Below are positions 28,364-36,469 of a stretch of 64,000 nt of DNA, in pieces. Under the pieces are notes generated by a model. It saw only the letters and a program-made list of their open reading frames with translations. It had not been told where the DNA came from and made no database searches. Each line of letters opens with the position of its first letter. Within the stretch, counting starts at the first letter, position 1. The DNA is taken from the NCBI RefSeq assembly GCF_001598295.1, contig NZ_BCYR01000003.1, forward strand, positions 1 to 64,000, in the 5' to 3' direction. This DNA comes from Klebsiella ornithinolytica NBRC 105727 = ATCC 31898. Its GTDB lineage: Bacteria; Pseudomonadota; Gammaproteobacteria; Enterobacterales; Enterobacteriaceae. The position numbers and the translations under genes were made by a program.

Positions 28364-29665
28364 TCAAAGAGCGCTCAAATTGGGCAGCTGGTGATAGATT
28401 GGCCAGCTAAAACAAAAGCGAGCGCCGCCCAGAGAGCTGGCGCCGCAGCTCACCTCGCCGGACATGGCCTGGGCGATACTGTGGACGATCGCCAGCCCAA
28501 GCCCGCAGCCGCCGGTGGCCCTGTCACGGCTAGGATCGAGACGGACAAAGGGCTCAAACACCCGCTCGCGCTCCTCTGGGTCGATGCCCGGACCGTCATC
28601 TTCAACCTGTAAAGTTGCGCGCGAACCCTGTAGCGTGAGGCTGACCTGAATTCGCTGATTGCTGTAGCGCAAAGCGTTGTTGACGAGATTGTCCAGCACC
28701 CGTTCCATCAGACGCATATCAAGCGCGCCGTAATCCCCGGCGACCACCTTATGTAACGTCACATCGCGTTGGGGATTCACCATCTGAATCTCTTCAACGT
28801 GCGCCGCTATCCAGGCGGGAAAATCAGGCGTCGTCAGGTGTAGTTCGTTCTGCGGTCGGTCCAGACGGGCGTAGGTCAACAGCTCCTCGATTAAGGCTTC
28901 CAGCTGCCCAATATCGCGGTTCAGCGCCTGGGATTCCGCTTCGGTCAGGTTTTCACTCATCTCAAGGCGATAGCGCAGACGCACCAGCGGAGTACGCAGT
29001 TCGTGGGCAATGCCGTCGATCAGCAGCTTCTTGCTGGCGATTAGCGCGTTGATATTGTCGGCCATCTGGTTAAAGGCCACGCCCAGACGCTCGAAGCTGG
29101 ACATACTGTCGAAATGAATGCGTTCAGTGAAATGCCCCTCGCCAAAGCGTTGCGCTGCGGTCTCAAGACGCAACATATCCTGCCAGTGGGGGCGCATCCA
29201 GATGAACACCGGAAAGGCCAGCGAAATGGCGATGAAAGCCATTAAGGCAACATCCAGCAAACGCATCTCGTGGAGGAAGTAGAGATAGGGGACGGGGCCC
29301 ACCGACAGAACATAGTGGCTTCGCGGAATGCGTTGAATAAAGGTGTATTCATCATCGAGGGCGACAATATCCCCGGCGCGCAGATGCTGCATGGAGTTTT
29401 CCGACAGCTTAAATTTGCTCAGCGGCTCAATATGCAGATCGAACGACAGATTAAGATCCAGCTCCTTTAGCGTTTTGCTCCAGTCGCGCGGTGGGATTTC
29501 CCGCAGCTCGCTGCGCATCAGATACAACGAGCTTTTCATCAGATCGTCCAGCGACTGCCGGCCCGCACGTTCGGCGGTGAATTTATACACCAGCCCCACC
29601 AGCATGGTCATCACCAGGAAGCAGACGAACAGCAGAAGGTAAAACTGCACAAACAGCTTTTTCAT
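28364..29665 (-). CDS. rstB: RstB, sensor histidine kinase
   Basis: The 433-residue inner-membrane kinase has an N-terminal helix, a periplasmic domain, a second helix near residues 135-155, HAMP, and the phosphorylated His in GIAHELRTPLVRLR. The ATPase domain has NNALRYSN, DDGPGI and GCGLGLAIV. It partners RstA. In E. coli rstA and rstB are adjacent in one operon, but here 4.7 kb separates them, so rstB must have its own promoter. AGGTGAG precedes the ATG. Confidence 0.95.
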   Translation of the reverse strand: MKKLFVQFYLLLFVCFLVMTMLVGLVYKFTAERAGRQSLDDLMKSSLYLMRSELREIPPRDWSKTLKELDLNLSFDLHIEPLSKFKLSENSMQHLRAGDIVALDDEYTFIQRIPRSHYVLSVGPVPYLYFLHEMRLLDVALMAFIAISLAFPVFIWMRPHWQDMLRLETAAQRFGEGHFTERIHFDSMSSFERLGVAFNQMADNINALIASKKLLIDGIAHELRTPLVRLRYRLEMSENLTEAESQALNRDIGQLEALIEELLTYARLDRPQNELHLTTPDFPAWIAAHVEEIQMVNPQRDVTLHKVVAGDYGALDMRLMERVLDNLVNNALRYSNQRIQVSLTLQGSRATLQVEDDGPGIDPEERERVFEPFVRLDPSRDRATGGCGLGLAIVHSIAQAMSGEVSCGASSLGGARFCFSWPIYHQLPNLSAL

Positions 29666-30146
29666 TAAATCTCACCTAAAAATCAAAAAAGTTAACTACC
29701 TGTCTTTTACCTTCATGGGCACGATGGAGCATTGGTATAACCACCAGAGCGCTGATTCCTCAACGAACCCGATCGTTAGCAAGGGCATTTATCCCGGCAG
29801 AATATACGTGAAAAGCATTTTTGCGTGGATAAATGCCCGACTTGATTCGCTATAAAAGCAGGGTTCGCACCGGCTGACAACACCTGGCATGCGTAAGTAT
29901 GACGCAGTTAATTGGCACGGCGACGAATACTCGCCCTACGTACAGTGGCTTCCTGTCGCGATTTTAGTACTGATAACGGCCAGGAGCGAAAGACGTGTCT
30001 CCTGAACAAAAACAGCTATCCACAATGGCTGGTCAGGTTAACTCTAACGGTACACCACGACTTGATGAACGCACCGGTTTTTATGCAACAGGGGGCTTTT
30101 TTTTGTGACTCCCTGCTTGGCTTTCGGCAGGTAATAAGAATGCAGT
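29666..30146. other. 481-bp non-coding region upstream of rstB
   Basis: This region lies at the rstB-side edge of the DNA separating rstA and rstB. It contains a long inverted repeat (29783-29838). A 38-codon rightward open frame (29889-30005) has no ribosome site. No transposase fragment or tRNA was seen. It must hold the new rstB promoter. Confidence 0.55.
29783..29838. repeat. 12-bp perfect inverted repeat
   Basis: GGGCATTTATCC at 29783-29794 is matched by GGATAAATGCCC at 29827-29838, with a 32-bp spacer that itself contains GCATTTTTGC. It lies about 120 bp upstream of rstB. It could be a transcript hairpin, a regulator site, or a relic of the insertion. Confidence 0.75.
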
Positions 30147-31160
30147 TCAGTTTCCACATTGCTGCTTAAGGATCCATGATGAGACAGTATTAAGTGCCCC
30201 GGGCGAATAGGCGTGTTGCCCGGACAGCAGAAACAATCCCTGTTTCCACAAAGGCCACTGAGAGGCTAGTTGGTAATCAAACCATTCGCTGCGTAAAAGC
30301 CCGTGAGTTGCCCCCGGCAACTGCCTGATACAACGCGCTGTACCCACCGGTAGTGCTTTACGCCAGACTGCGACTGTTTCATCAGGGTCTACATTCCGGT
30401 CATCTTTTCCCATGAGAATCAATACCGGAGTATCTATACCTGAAATCTCTTTCGTCGCATCAGCCCGGGAATTCCTGCGCTCGAAGTCCTGTCGCGTACA
30501 TTGGGTGTTGCAGGGGCGATTAGCCGCTTCTTCTGTAAACTGCCTGTCAAAATCCGCGGCTTCATGTTGTTTAGCATCCAGAATAGCAGACATGGAGCGA
30601 CCCTCGGCTTTAAGCCGTTGCTCGGTATAGTAAATGCTCTGATTCCGCCAGTTTATCGCAGGACCTATTAGCACAATAAAGTCAGTTGTTGTTAATTGGC
30701 TTGCCTGGGGTACGACCCAACCAGCTTGTGAGAAACCAAGATAACCTCCGCGACTTTCTTTCAGTTCTGGTTGCTCTCTTAATTTTTGTAATGCCAGAAC
30801 GGCCTCCTTGGCGCGATCTGACATCGTCTGCGCCAACCAGTTTCCGGTGCTTTCACCAACGCCCGGTTTATCCCATGAAAAAACAGCCATTCCCTGTGAC
30901 ACAAGGAAGTTAACCAGAGGAATATATCCGCCGTCTGACCAGCGATCCTGAGGCCCGTCGCCATGAATTAAAAGCACGAACGGAGGATATACCTTATCTG
31001 GCGGCAGAATTAATGTACCCGTGAGGAGATCCTGATGATGTGTAAAAGAGAGGGTGCGCAGCTGCCCGTATCCGGCAAGCTCGAAATCAGATAACCGACT
31101 GAACAAAAAAATAATGATCAGGATAATCATAACTGAAAATGAAACAATATATTTAATCAT
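30147..31160 (-). CDS. Membrane-anchored alpha/beta hydrolase
   Basis: The 337-residue protein has an N-terminal helix (YIVSFSVMIILIIIFLF) that may be a signal anchor, so the enzyme is probably periplasmic. The alpha/beta hydrolase fold shows HGDGPQDRW (oxyanion region) and the nucleophile elbow G-F-S144-Q-A-G. Candidate acid and base are the Asp of MGKDDRNVDP and the His of GATHGLL. The substrate is unknown; esterase, lipase and dienelactone hydrolase are all possible. It is the leftmost gene of the DNA between rstA and rstB and is not divergently paired with the cassette. Confidence 0.8.
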   Translation of the reverse strand: MIKYIVSFSVMIILIIIFLFSRLSDFELAGYGQLRTLSFTHHQDLLTGTLILPPDKVYPPFVLLIHGDGPQDRWSDGGYIPLVNFLVSQGMAVFSWDKPGVGESTGNWLAQTMSDRAKEAVLALQKLREQPELKESRGGYLGFSQAGWVVPQASQLTTTDFIVLIGPAINWRNQSIYYTEQRLKAEGRSMSAILDAKQHEAADFDRQFTEEAANRPCNTQCTRQDFERRNSRADATKEISGIDTPVLILMGKDDRNVDPDETVAVWRKALPVGTARCIRQLPGATHGLLRSEWFDYQLASQWPLWKQGLFLLSGQHAYSPGALNTVSSWILKQQCGN

Positions 31161-31249
31161 ATACAGCTCTTTTATGGATTATAAATATTAAACTGCAGCT
31201 GATTCTTATCATGTTTTATTTTCCGCTTTTGACAGAAAGCAGACAACCG

Positions 31250-32140
31250 CTATGTCACGAGCATCGGTTCTGCCCGTAACCAGCGCTCAAAATCTTGCAG
31301 GGCGGGTTCATTAATTCCTGTTTCCACCGGTTTTACCAAACAAAATGTCTTGCTCAGTTGCTCTGAGTCCGGCCAGGGCGCAACCAGCAATCCCTGGTTT
31401 AGCTCTTTTTCGACGTATATGCGTGGCACCATGGCCACACCTTGTCCCGCCAGTACGGCTGCTATCGCCATTTCATGAAGGTCATAGCGGACTCCCTGTG
31501 CCGGGTTATCAAGGACTATCCCACTTTGCCCGGCATAATGCAGCCAGGCTTCTGGGTTCTGCCGCCGGTGAATGCGGGGCAGTGTATTCAACTGTTCAAC
31601 GATATCCTTATCGCTTAACAGGTCGGGACGACAAACCGGCACCAGCTTCTCTTCAAACAGAACCTGCGTGCGCATACCCGCCCATGCGGGATGCTCGAAA
31701 TGAATCGCCGCGTCAAATCCGCTCCCGGTGATAATGAAAGGGTCGGTTCTCGCCGCGATATTCAACGTGATGTCCGGATATAAAGACTGAAAGCCGCTGA
31801 GCCGGGGAATCAGCCAGCGGCTGCAAAACGTCGGCAGAACAGCAATTTCCAGGCTTCTGCTGCCTTCGGGCATGCCCATCACATACTGAGTATCCCGTTC
31901 TAACCGTTCGAGTATTTCCCGTACGTGATGGGCATAGTGTGAACCCACTGGATTAAGCTTTACTCGGGTTCCCGTACGGTCAAATAGTCTGCACTCGAGC
32001 AGAGCCTCCAGGCGGGCAATCTGTCTACTGATGGCGCCTTCGGTCAGCGATAGCTCCGCGGCGGCACGGGCAAAATTACCGTGCCTGGCAGCGGCCTCAA
32101 ACGCCTGAAGTGAAGCGCTGCTGGGAATTTTTCTGCGCAT
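31250..32140 (-). CDS. LysR-type transcriptional regulator
   Basis: The 296-residue protein has an N-terminal winged HTH (SLQAFEAAARHGNFARAAAELSLTEGAISRQIARLE) and a C-terminal effector-binding domain, GcvA-like. It is divergent from the DUF4286-like/tautomerase/MBL genes, and a 21-bp palindrome lies between, the classic LysR layout. It probably controls that cassette and itself. The inducer is unknown. Confidence 0.9.
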   Translation of the reverse strand: MRRKIPSSASLQAFEAAARHGNFARAAAELSLTEGAISRQIARLEALLECRLFDRTGTRVKLNPVGSHYAHHVREILERLERDTQYVMGMPEGSRSLEIAVLPTFCSRWLIPRLSGFQSLYPDITLNIAARTDPFIITGSGFDAAIHFEHPAWAGMRTQVLFEEKLVPVCRPDLLSDKDIVEQLNTLPRIHRRQNPEAWLHYAGQSGIVLDNPAQGVRYDLHEMAIAAVLAGQGVAMVPRIYVEKELNQGLLVAPWPDSEQLSKTFCLVKPVETGINEPALQDFERWLRAEPMLVT

Positions 32141-32173
32141 TAGAATTGCCTTATTCGACGGAAGTGTGAATTG

Positions 32174-32194
32174 TTAGTGACATAATGTCACTAA
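32174..32194. promoter_or_regulatory. Predicted binding site for the divergent LysR regulator
   Basis: TTAGTGACAT and ATGTCACTAA form a perfect palindrome around one A. It lies 34 bp from the regulator start and 110 bp from the first cassette gene. The half-site spacing fits the T-N11-A pattern of LysR-type sites. Confidence 0.65.
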
Positions 32195-32303
32195 TACTTG
32201 AATTAATATCGATTCATCGCCGAGTTAACAGCATATAGCATGATCAAAAGTCATTAAGCAAGGCCATTCGGGCCCTGCGTTTTATTCATGCAGAGGTGAA
32301 TCG

Positions 32304-32828
32304 ATGCTCTATACCGTGGAGTGTAACTATACCGACCCTGAAAGTGAGCAGGAGTGGAATACGTTTTACAGCCAGCAAAAGCTGCCCGCGCTGATTTCGG
32401 TCGCCGGGTTTAGCTCTTCCCAGCGTTTTAAGGCCCTGAAACCAGGCGGCTCCCGGTATCTCGCCATTCATACGGTGAAGTATGCAGAGGTACTTACCAG
32501 CGAGGAGTACAAGCTGAAAGGGGGCGGTCATTTTTCACGCTGGCAAAATCACATCACCGACTGGCAGCGTAATTTGTATGAGTGTGACGGCACGGCACCT
32601 GCGGTAGCCAGTGATGAAATCCTGCTGCTCAGCACCCAGCCATTGAGCTTTATTGAGGGGCTGGGGTACCCGGCACTGCAAATGCAGGCGTCAGGATTAG
32701 ATAAAATGCCCGCCCGACGCATTGCCTGGGTGGTGACGCGGGAAACTGCCGCGCAGTTAGCTGACCTGCCCGGCGTAAACTTCTATGCGCCGCTGACAGC
32801 GCAGTTGACGAATCCTGCTCAAGCCTGA
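32304..32828 (+). CDS. DUF4286-like dimeric alpha/beta-barrel protein
   Basis: The 174-residue protein opens with a ferredoxin-like pattern (LYTVECNYTDPESEQEWNTFY, then KLPALISVAGFSSSQRF) typical of DUF4286/EthD-like dimeric barrels. Such proteins bind small aromatic or sugar-like ligands. No catalytic signature stands out. AGAGGTGA precedes the ATG. It is first in a three-gene rightward operon with a tautomerase and an MBL-fold hydrolase, so a role in the same catabolic or detoxifying pathway is likely but unproven. Confidence 0.6.
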   Translation: MLYTVECNYTDPESEQEWNTFYSQQKLPALISVAGFSSSQRFKALKPGGSRYLAIHTVKYAEVLTSEEYKLKGGGHFSRWQNHITDWQRNLYECDGTAPAVASDEILLLSTQPLSFIEGLGYPALQMQASGLDKMPARRIAWVVTRETAAQLADLPGVNFYAPLTAQLTNPAQA

Positions 32829-32848
32829 AGGGAGGCGAGTTTATCAAC

Positions 32849-33175
32849 ATGCCGAATCTGACGTTTTATCTTTCTCAGGAACATGCTGCCAGGTTTAGTG
32901 ACCTCCGCGATTTAACGCGTATCTGCAGTGCGCTCTGCACAGGCATTCTCGCTGCGGAGTCGGAAAATGTGCATATCATCTATGTCGATGTAAAACCCGG
33001 ATGCGGACATCCGGTATATGCCGAGCTTTTTTATCGTCTGACAAACGTGCGTACGTCAGAAGTCATGGAGGAGTTCATGCGCGAGTTAGAACTAGCCATT
33101 CGACAAGCTTCGGGCCTTACAGCGCGTATTCGCTGTTTTGGCTCCGCTGCATCACACCTGTTTGCGCGCAATTAA
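32849..33175 (+). CDS. Tautomerase/MIF-superfamily protein
   Basis: The 108-residue protein begins Met-Pro-Asn-Leu, so removal of Met would expose the N-terminal Pro that is the catalytic base of the tautomerase superfamily. The length and beta-alpha-beta pattern fit the CHMI or MIF-like groups with about 110 residues. The substrate is unknown. GGAGG lies somewhat far (13 bases) from the ATG. It sits 20 bp after the barrel protein and 12 bp before the MBL gene. Confidence 0.65.
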   Translation: MPNLTFYLSQEHAARFSDLRDLTRICSALCTGILAAESENVHIIYVDVKPGCGHPVYAELFYRLTNVRTSEVMEEFMRELELAIRQASGLTARIRCFGSAASHLFARN

Positions 33176-33187
33176 CCAGAGGTAACG

Positions 33188-34054
33188 ATGAACCATCACT
33201 CTTTTTCAACCCGTCGGATTGGGGATTTTGTGGTGACCGCGCTGAGCGATGGCACGATGTCCGCCAGTCTGGATTGGCTGTCAGGCATTGAAACAGCAGA
33301 AGCAACGGTGATTCAACACCGCGCCCGGATCGCTGAACCCGGCAATATCCATATCAACGGCTATCTTATCCAGGGGCGCGGGCGAACCCTCCTGGTCGAT
33401 GCCGGTGCCGGGGGGCTGAATAACGTAGGCGGGCAACTCATAGATAATCTTGGCGCTGCAGGTATCAGCCCCGATGATGTCGATACCGTGTTGCTGACGC
33501 ACGGCCATCCTGACCATATTGGGGGGCTTTTAGATGCCGGAGGGCTACCTGTTTTTAAACAGGCCGAACTTCATCTTCACCCGCTTGAGGCACAATACTG
33601 GCAGGATGATGAACGATTTAAAGTAGCGAATGAGCGCGGGAAGCGAAATTTTAACCTCGCCCGCAGGACGTTAGACGTGTACGCCCGGCAGCTGCGCCTG
33701 CTTGACGAGGGGGCGATAACTGAGGGTATTCTCCCGGTATGGCTGCCAGGACATACGCCAGGGCATACCGGATTCCGTATCACTTCCGGGGAACAATGCT
33801 TATTGATCTGGGGAGACATCGTCCATTTTCCGCATATCCAGTCAGCACGCCCGGACGTTTCCATTGTGTTTGACTGTGACCCCCTTCAGGCTGAAGAGAC
33901 ACGTAAAAAAATCCTCGCGCAGGCGGCAAGTGAAAAACTGTTGGTTGCAGGAATGCATTTAGACCGTTCGGGTTTTGCCAACGTGCTCAAGGCGGGCCAG
34001 GGTTACCGTATTGCCTACCGGGAAAACGATCCTCCGCCGGGAGAGATTGACTAA
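33188..34054 (+). CDS. Metallo-beta-lactamase-fold hydrolase
   Basis: The 288-residue enzyme has the zinc motif H105-G-H107-P-D109-H110, later HTPGHTGF and the Asp in WGDIVHF. A His near the C-terminus is in GMHLDRSGF. This resembles the AHL-lactonase-like branch of MBL hydrolases rather than beta-lactamases. There is no signal peptide. It is last in the LysR-flanked operon and is followed at once by a structured non-coding segment. A lactone or ester substrate is a guess from the family and the tautomerase partner. Confidence 0.85.
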   Translation: MNHHSFSTRRIGDFVVTALSDGTMSASLDWLSGIETAEATVIQHRARIAEPGNIHINGYLIQGRGRTLLVDAGAGGLNNVGGQLIDNLGAAGISPDDVDTVLLTHGHPDHIGGLLDAGGLPVFKQAELHLHPLEAQYWQDDERFKVANERGKRNFNLARRTLDVYARQLRLLDEGAITEGILPVWLPGHTPGHTGFRITSGEQCLLIWGDIVHFPHIQSARPDVSIVFDCDPLQAEETRKKILAQAASEKLLVAGMHLDRSGFANVLKAGQGYRIAYRENDPPPGEID

Positions 34055-34410
34055 TGAAAAGCAGGGCGCCAGAGTAAGGCCGATATTGGCCCTTGATGCG
34101 CCGCAGCGGGGACCGGTGAGCTGGCTGCCCCGGCCTGCCGCCTGCACCTAAGCGATTTTCAGCCGCGCAAGTCCCCCAGCGGCATGTCCTGTTATTCCAC
34201 GCTGCCATTCTCCGCTGAAAAACCTTCGGCGATGATATCGCAATGTGACGGCCACGGGAGGACGGCGCGGAGGCTAAGGCGCGTCGGGAAAACGGGCGAG
34301 AATGCCGGTGTGCATCCAGGACTGGCCGCCAGGCCAAAAATGCGGGTCACCTTTAAGTGACCGCATTAACCCGCCGGCGGTTTTTTGTCGCGTTCTACGG
34401 CGGGGGAAGA
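34055..34410. other. 356-bp structured non-coding segment between the MBL gene and rstA
   Basis: Several nested inverted repeats are visible. Near the MBL stop is GGCGCC...GCGCC enclosing AAGGCC/GGCCCTT (34065-34102). Near the rstA stop are an AATGCGG...CCGCATT hairpin (about 34340-34367) and a CCGCCGGCGG-TTTTTT run. I see no protein family in any frame. It may be a dispersed intergenic repeat or a structured RNA and marks the rstA-side border of the insertion. Confidence 0.5.
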
Positions 34411-35127
34411 TTAATTGTCCCAGGCGTGAGGAGCGAACAGATACCCTTTATTGCGCACCGTCTTGATGCGATAGGGCTCGGTCGCGCTGTCGAGCAGTTT
34501 TTTCCGCAGGCGCGAAATTGCCACATCCACGCTGCGATCCATCCCATCGTAACTGACGCCGCGCAGATTTTTCAGCAACGCATCACGATCCATAATCTGT
34601 CCGGCGTGGGTGGCCAGTTCCCATAACAGCTCAAAATCCGCCGTTGAGAGGGCCACGCTTTCGCCACCGAGCAATACCTGACGATTAACCGGGTCGATGA
34701 GCAGTGAACCGAATGCAATCGATTTATGCGGGGTGAGCGATGCCGGAGCATTGGTCACGGGGGAGGCGACGTGCTGGCGTAAATGCAGGCGCAGACGTGC
34801 CAGCAATACGGCAGGCGGCGTGGTCTTCAGAATGTAATCGCTGGCGCCCATTTCCAGGGACAAAATATGGTTCATATCGCTGTCGAGCGAGGTGAGCAAC
34901 ACAATCGGACCTTGCCACTGGCCGCGCAGATCGCGGCACAGAGTCATGCCGTCTTTGCCTGGCAGCATGATATCCAACAACACCAGATCGGGTTTTTCCC
35001 GCGCGATAACCTCTTCTGCCCGGTCACCTCGTGGTTCAACCACTACGTCCATATCGTGCTTTCCGAGATAAGCGGCAATCAGAGCGCCCACTTCCGGATC
35101 ATCCTCAACAAAAACGATCTTATTCAT
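34411..35127 (-). CDS. rstA: RstA, OmpR-family response regulator
   Basis: The 238-residue regulator has a receiver domain with phospho-acceptor Asp52 (LVLLDIML), conserved Lys in ILKTTPP, and a C-terminal winged helix (DRSVDVAISRLRKKL). E. coli RstA (239) affects acid, curli and iron genes under PhoP control. Its usual partner gene rstB is 4.7 kb further downstream on the same strand. Confidence 0.96.
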   Translation of the reverse strand: MNKIVFVEDDPEVGALIAAYLGKHDMDVVVEPRGDRAEEVIAREKPDLVLLDIMLPGKDGMTLCRDLRGQWQGPIVLLTSLDSDMNHILSLEMGASDYILKTTPPAVLLARLRLHLRQHVASPVTNAPASLTPHKSIAFGSLLIDPVNRQVLLGGESVALSTADFELLWELATHAGQIMDRDALLKNLRGVSYDGMDRSVDVAISRLRKKLLDSATEPYRIKTVRNKGYLFAPHAWDN

Positions 35128-35375
35128 ATCTTACTTGTACTGGAAAAAGAATTAACATACACCGCCACCAGACTACCTGCCATTACTCTTTTATAAAAAA
35201 GACCTCATCCTTCAAGCGACCCCGACGTTTGCTTCGCGCGCGGAGCGGTCAGCCGGTTATCTATGCTTCGGGGCATTCGCTCTTGCGCCGCGGTGGGGCG
35301 ATTCGAATAATATTGTGAAGAGAGATACTTCCGTTATGCTACATCAACTGTTGTTTAAATGTTAAGGCTAAAGGA

Positions 35376-35711
35376 ATGGGGTTGTTGATTAAAGGGCTGA
35401 TCGGTGCGCTGGTGGTGATATTGATTGGCGTACTGTCGAAAAGCAAAAATTATTATATTGCTGGTTTAATTCCGTTATTTCCGACCTTTGCCCTGATTGC
35501 GCATTATATTGTGGCCAGCGAACGCGGGCTTGAGGCGCTGCGGACCACGATCGTCTTTGGGATGTGGTCAATCATTCCCTATTTCGTCTATCTGCTGTCG
35601 CTCTGGTACTTCACCGGGATGATGCGCCTGCCGTTGGCGTTGGCGGGCGCAGTCGGGTGCTGGGGGCTGTGTGCCTGGCTGCTGATCCTCGGCTGGAGCC
35701 GCTTCCACTAA
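35376..35711 (+). CDS. ydgC: YdgC, GlpM-family inner-membrane protein
   Basis: The 111-residue protein has four predicted helices (LIKGLIGALVVILIGVL; YYIAGLIPLFPTFALIAHYI and two more) and is of unknown function. It matches E. coli YdgC in length and sequence. It is divergent from rstA, and its 3' end overlaps folM by 4 bp. Confidence 0.9.
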   Translation: MGLLIKGLIGALVVILIGVLSKSKNYYIAGLIPLFPTFALIAHYIVASERGLEALRTTIVFGMWSIIPYFVYLLSLWYFTGMMRLPLALAGAVGCWGLCAWLLILGWSRFH

Positions 35712-36433
35712 CGCAGGTGTCTGCCGCCATCCACGGCAAAAGAGCGGCCCGTAACGAACCGGCTGGCGAACAGATAATCGAGCAGGTCGATGATCTCTTT
35801 TTCGCCCGCCACGCTTTTCATGAGCGATTTATCCAGCGCCTGCTGGCGATATTCGGCGTCGTCGCCCTCATTAAACATGATCAGCGAAGGGGCAACGGCG
35901 TTGACCTTAATCTCCGGCGCCAGCTTGCGGGCAAACGAGCGGGTCATATTATCCAGTGCCGCTTTACTGGCCGCGTAGGCAATATGTTTATCGCTGCCGC
36001 GTTCAACGACATAGTCAGTGATATGAATAATGTCGCTGGCGGCGTGCCCGTGCCCGCGCAGGAGCGTTTCCAGCGCATGGTTGAGCAAATAGGGGGCATG
36101 AACGTGGATCTGCATCATGCTGGCCAGCACCGTGGTGAGTGGAATGCCCGGCTTTTCAGCCATCCAGTCGCTGGCGTTATGGACGATGGCGCGCAGGCCG
36201 CCGGCGGCGTGGTGTTTTACCGCTTCGGCGAAGGCCAGTATCTGCTCATCGGTACTAAAATCGGCGGTAAGACAGATAGCTCCGGCGTCGCGCAGTGCGT
36301 CAATGGCCGGGTAGTGCGTGCGATAGCTGACGATAACCGGCTGCTGCTGATCCAGAAAATGGTGCGCCAGCGCAAGGCCGATGCGGCGGCCTCCACCGGT
36401 GATGAGAATCGGGCGAGGCTGTCGGACAGTCAT
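35708..36433 (-). CDS. folM: FolM, dihydromonapterin reductase
   Basis: The 241-residue short-chain dehydrogenase reduces dihydromonapterin (and dihydrofolate weakly) with NADPH. The cofactor loop is GGGRRIGLA and the catalytic Tyr-x3-Lys is YAASK. The C-terminus SFAVDGGRHLR is typical. It matches E. coli FolM (240 residues). A GGAGATACCC site precedes the ATG. Confidence 0.94.
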   Translation of the reverse strand: MTVRQPRPILITGGGRRIGLALAHHFLDQQQPVIVSYRTHYPAIDALRDAGAICLTADFSTDEQILAFAEAVKHHAAGGLRAIVHNASDWMAEKPGIPLTTVLASMMQIHVHAPYLLNHALETLLRGHGHAASDIIHITDYVVERGSDKHIAYAASKAALDNMTRSFARKLAPEIKVNAVAPSLIMFNEGDDAEYRQQALDKSLMKSVAGEKEIIDLLDYLFASRFVTGRSFAVDGGRHLR

Positions 36434-36469
36434 GGGTATCTCCTTTGAGTTCAGCAGCAGGGCGACCGC

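Noticed and set aside
33987-34337. Leftward open frame overlapping the MBL gene end and the structured segment
   Set aside because: It overlaps a well-supported gene on the other strand, and the rest is a palindrome-rich non-coding region.
35341-35375. Possible PhoP box (TGTTGT-N5-TGTTAA) upstream of ydgC and rstA
   Set aside because: The match to (T/G)GTTTA repeats is poor, and it lies about 215 bp from the rstA start.
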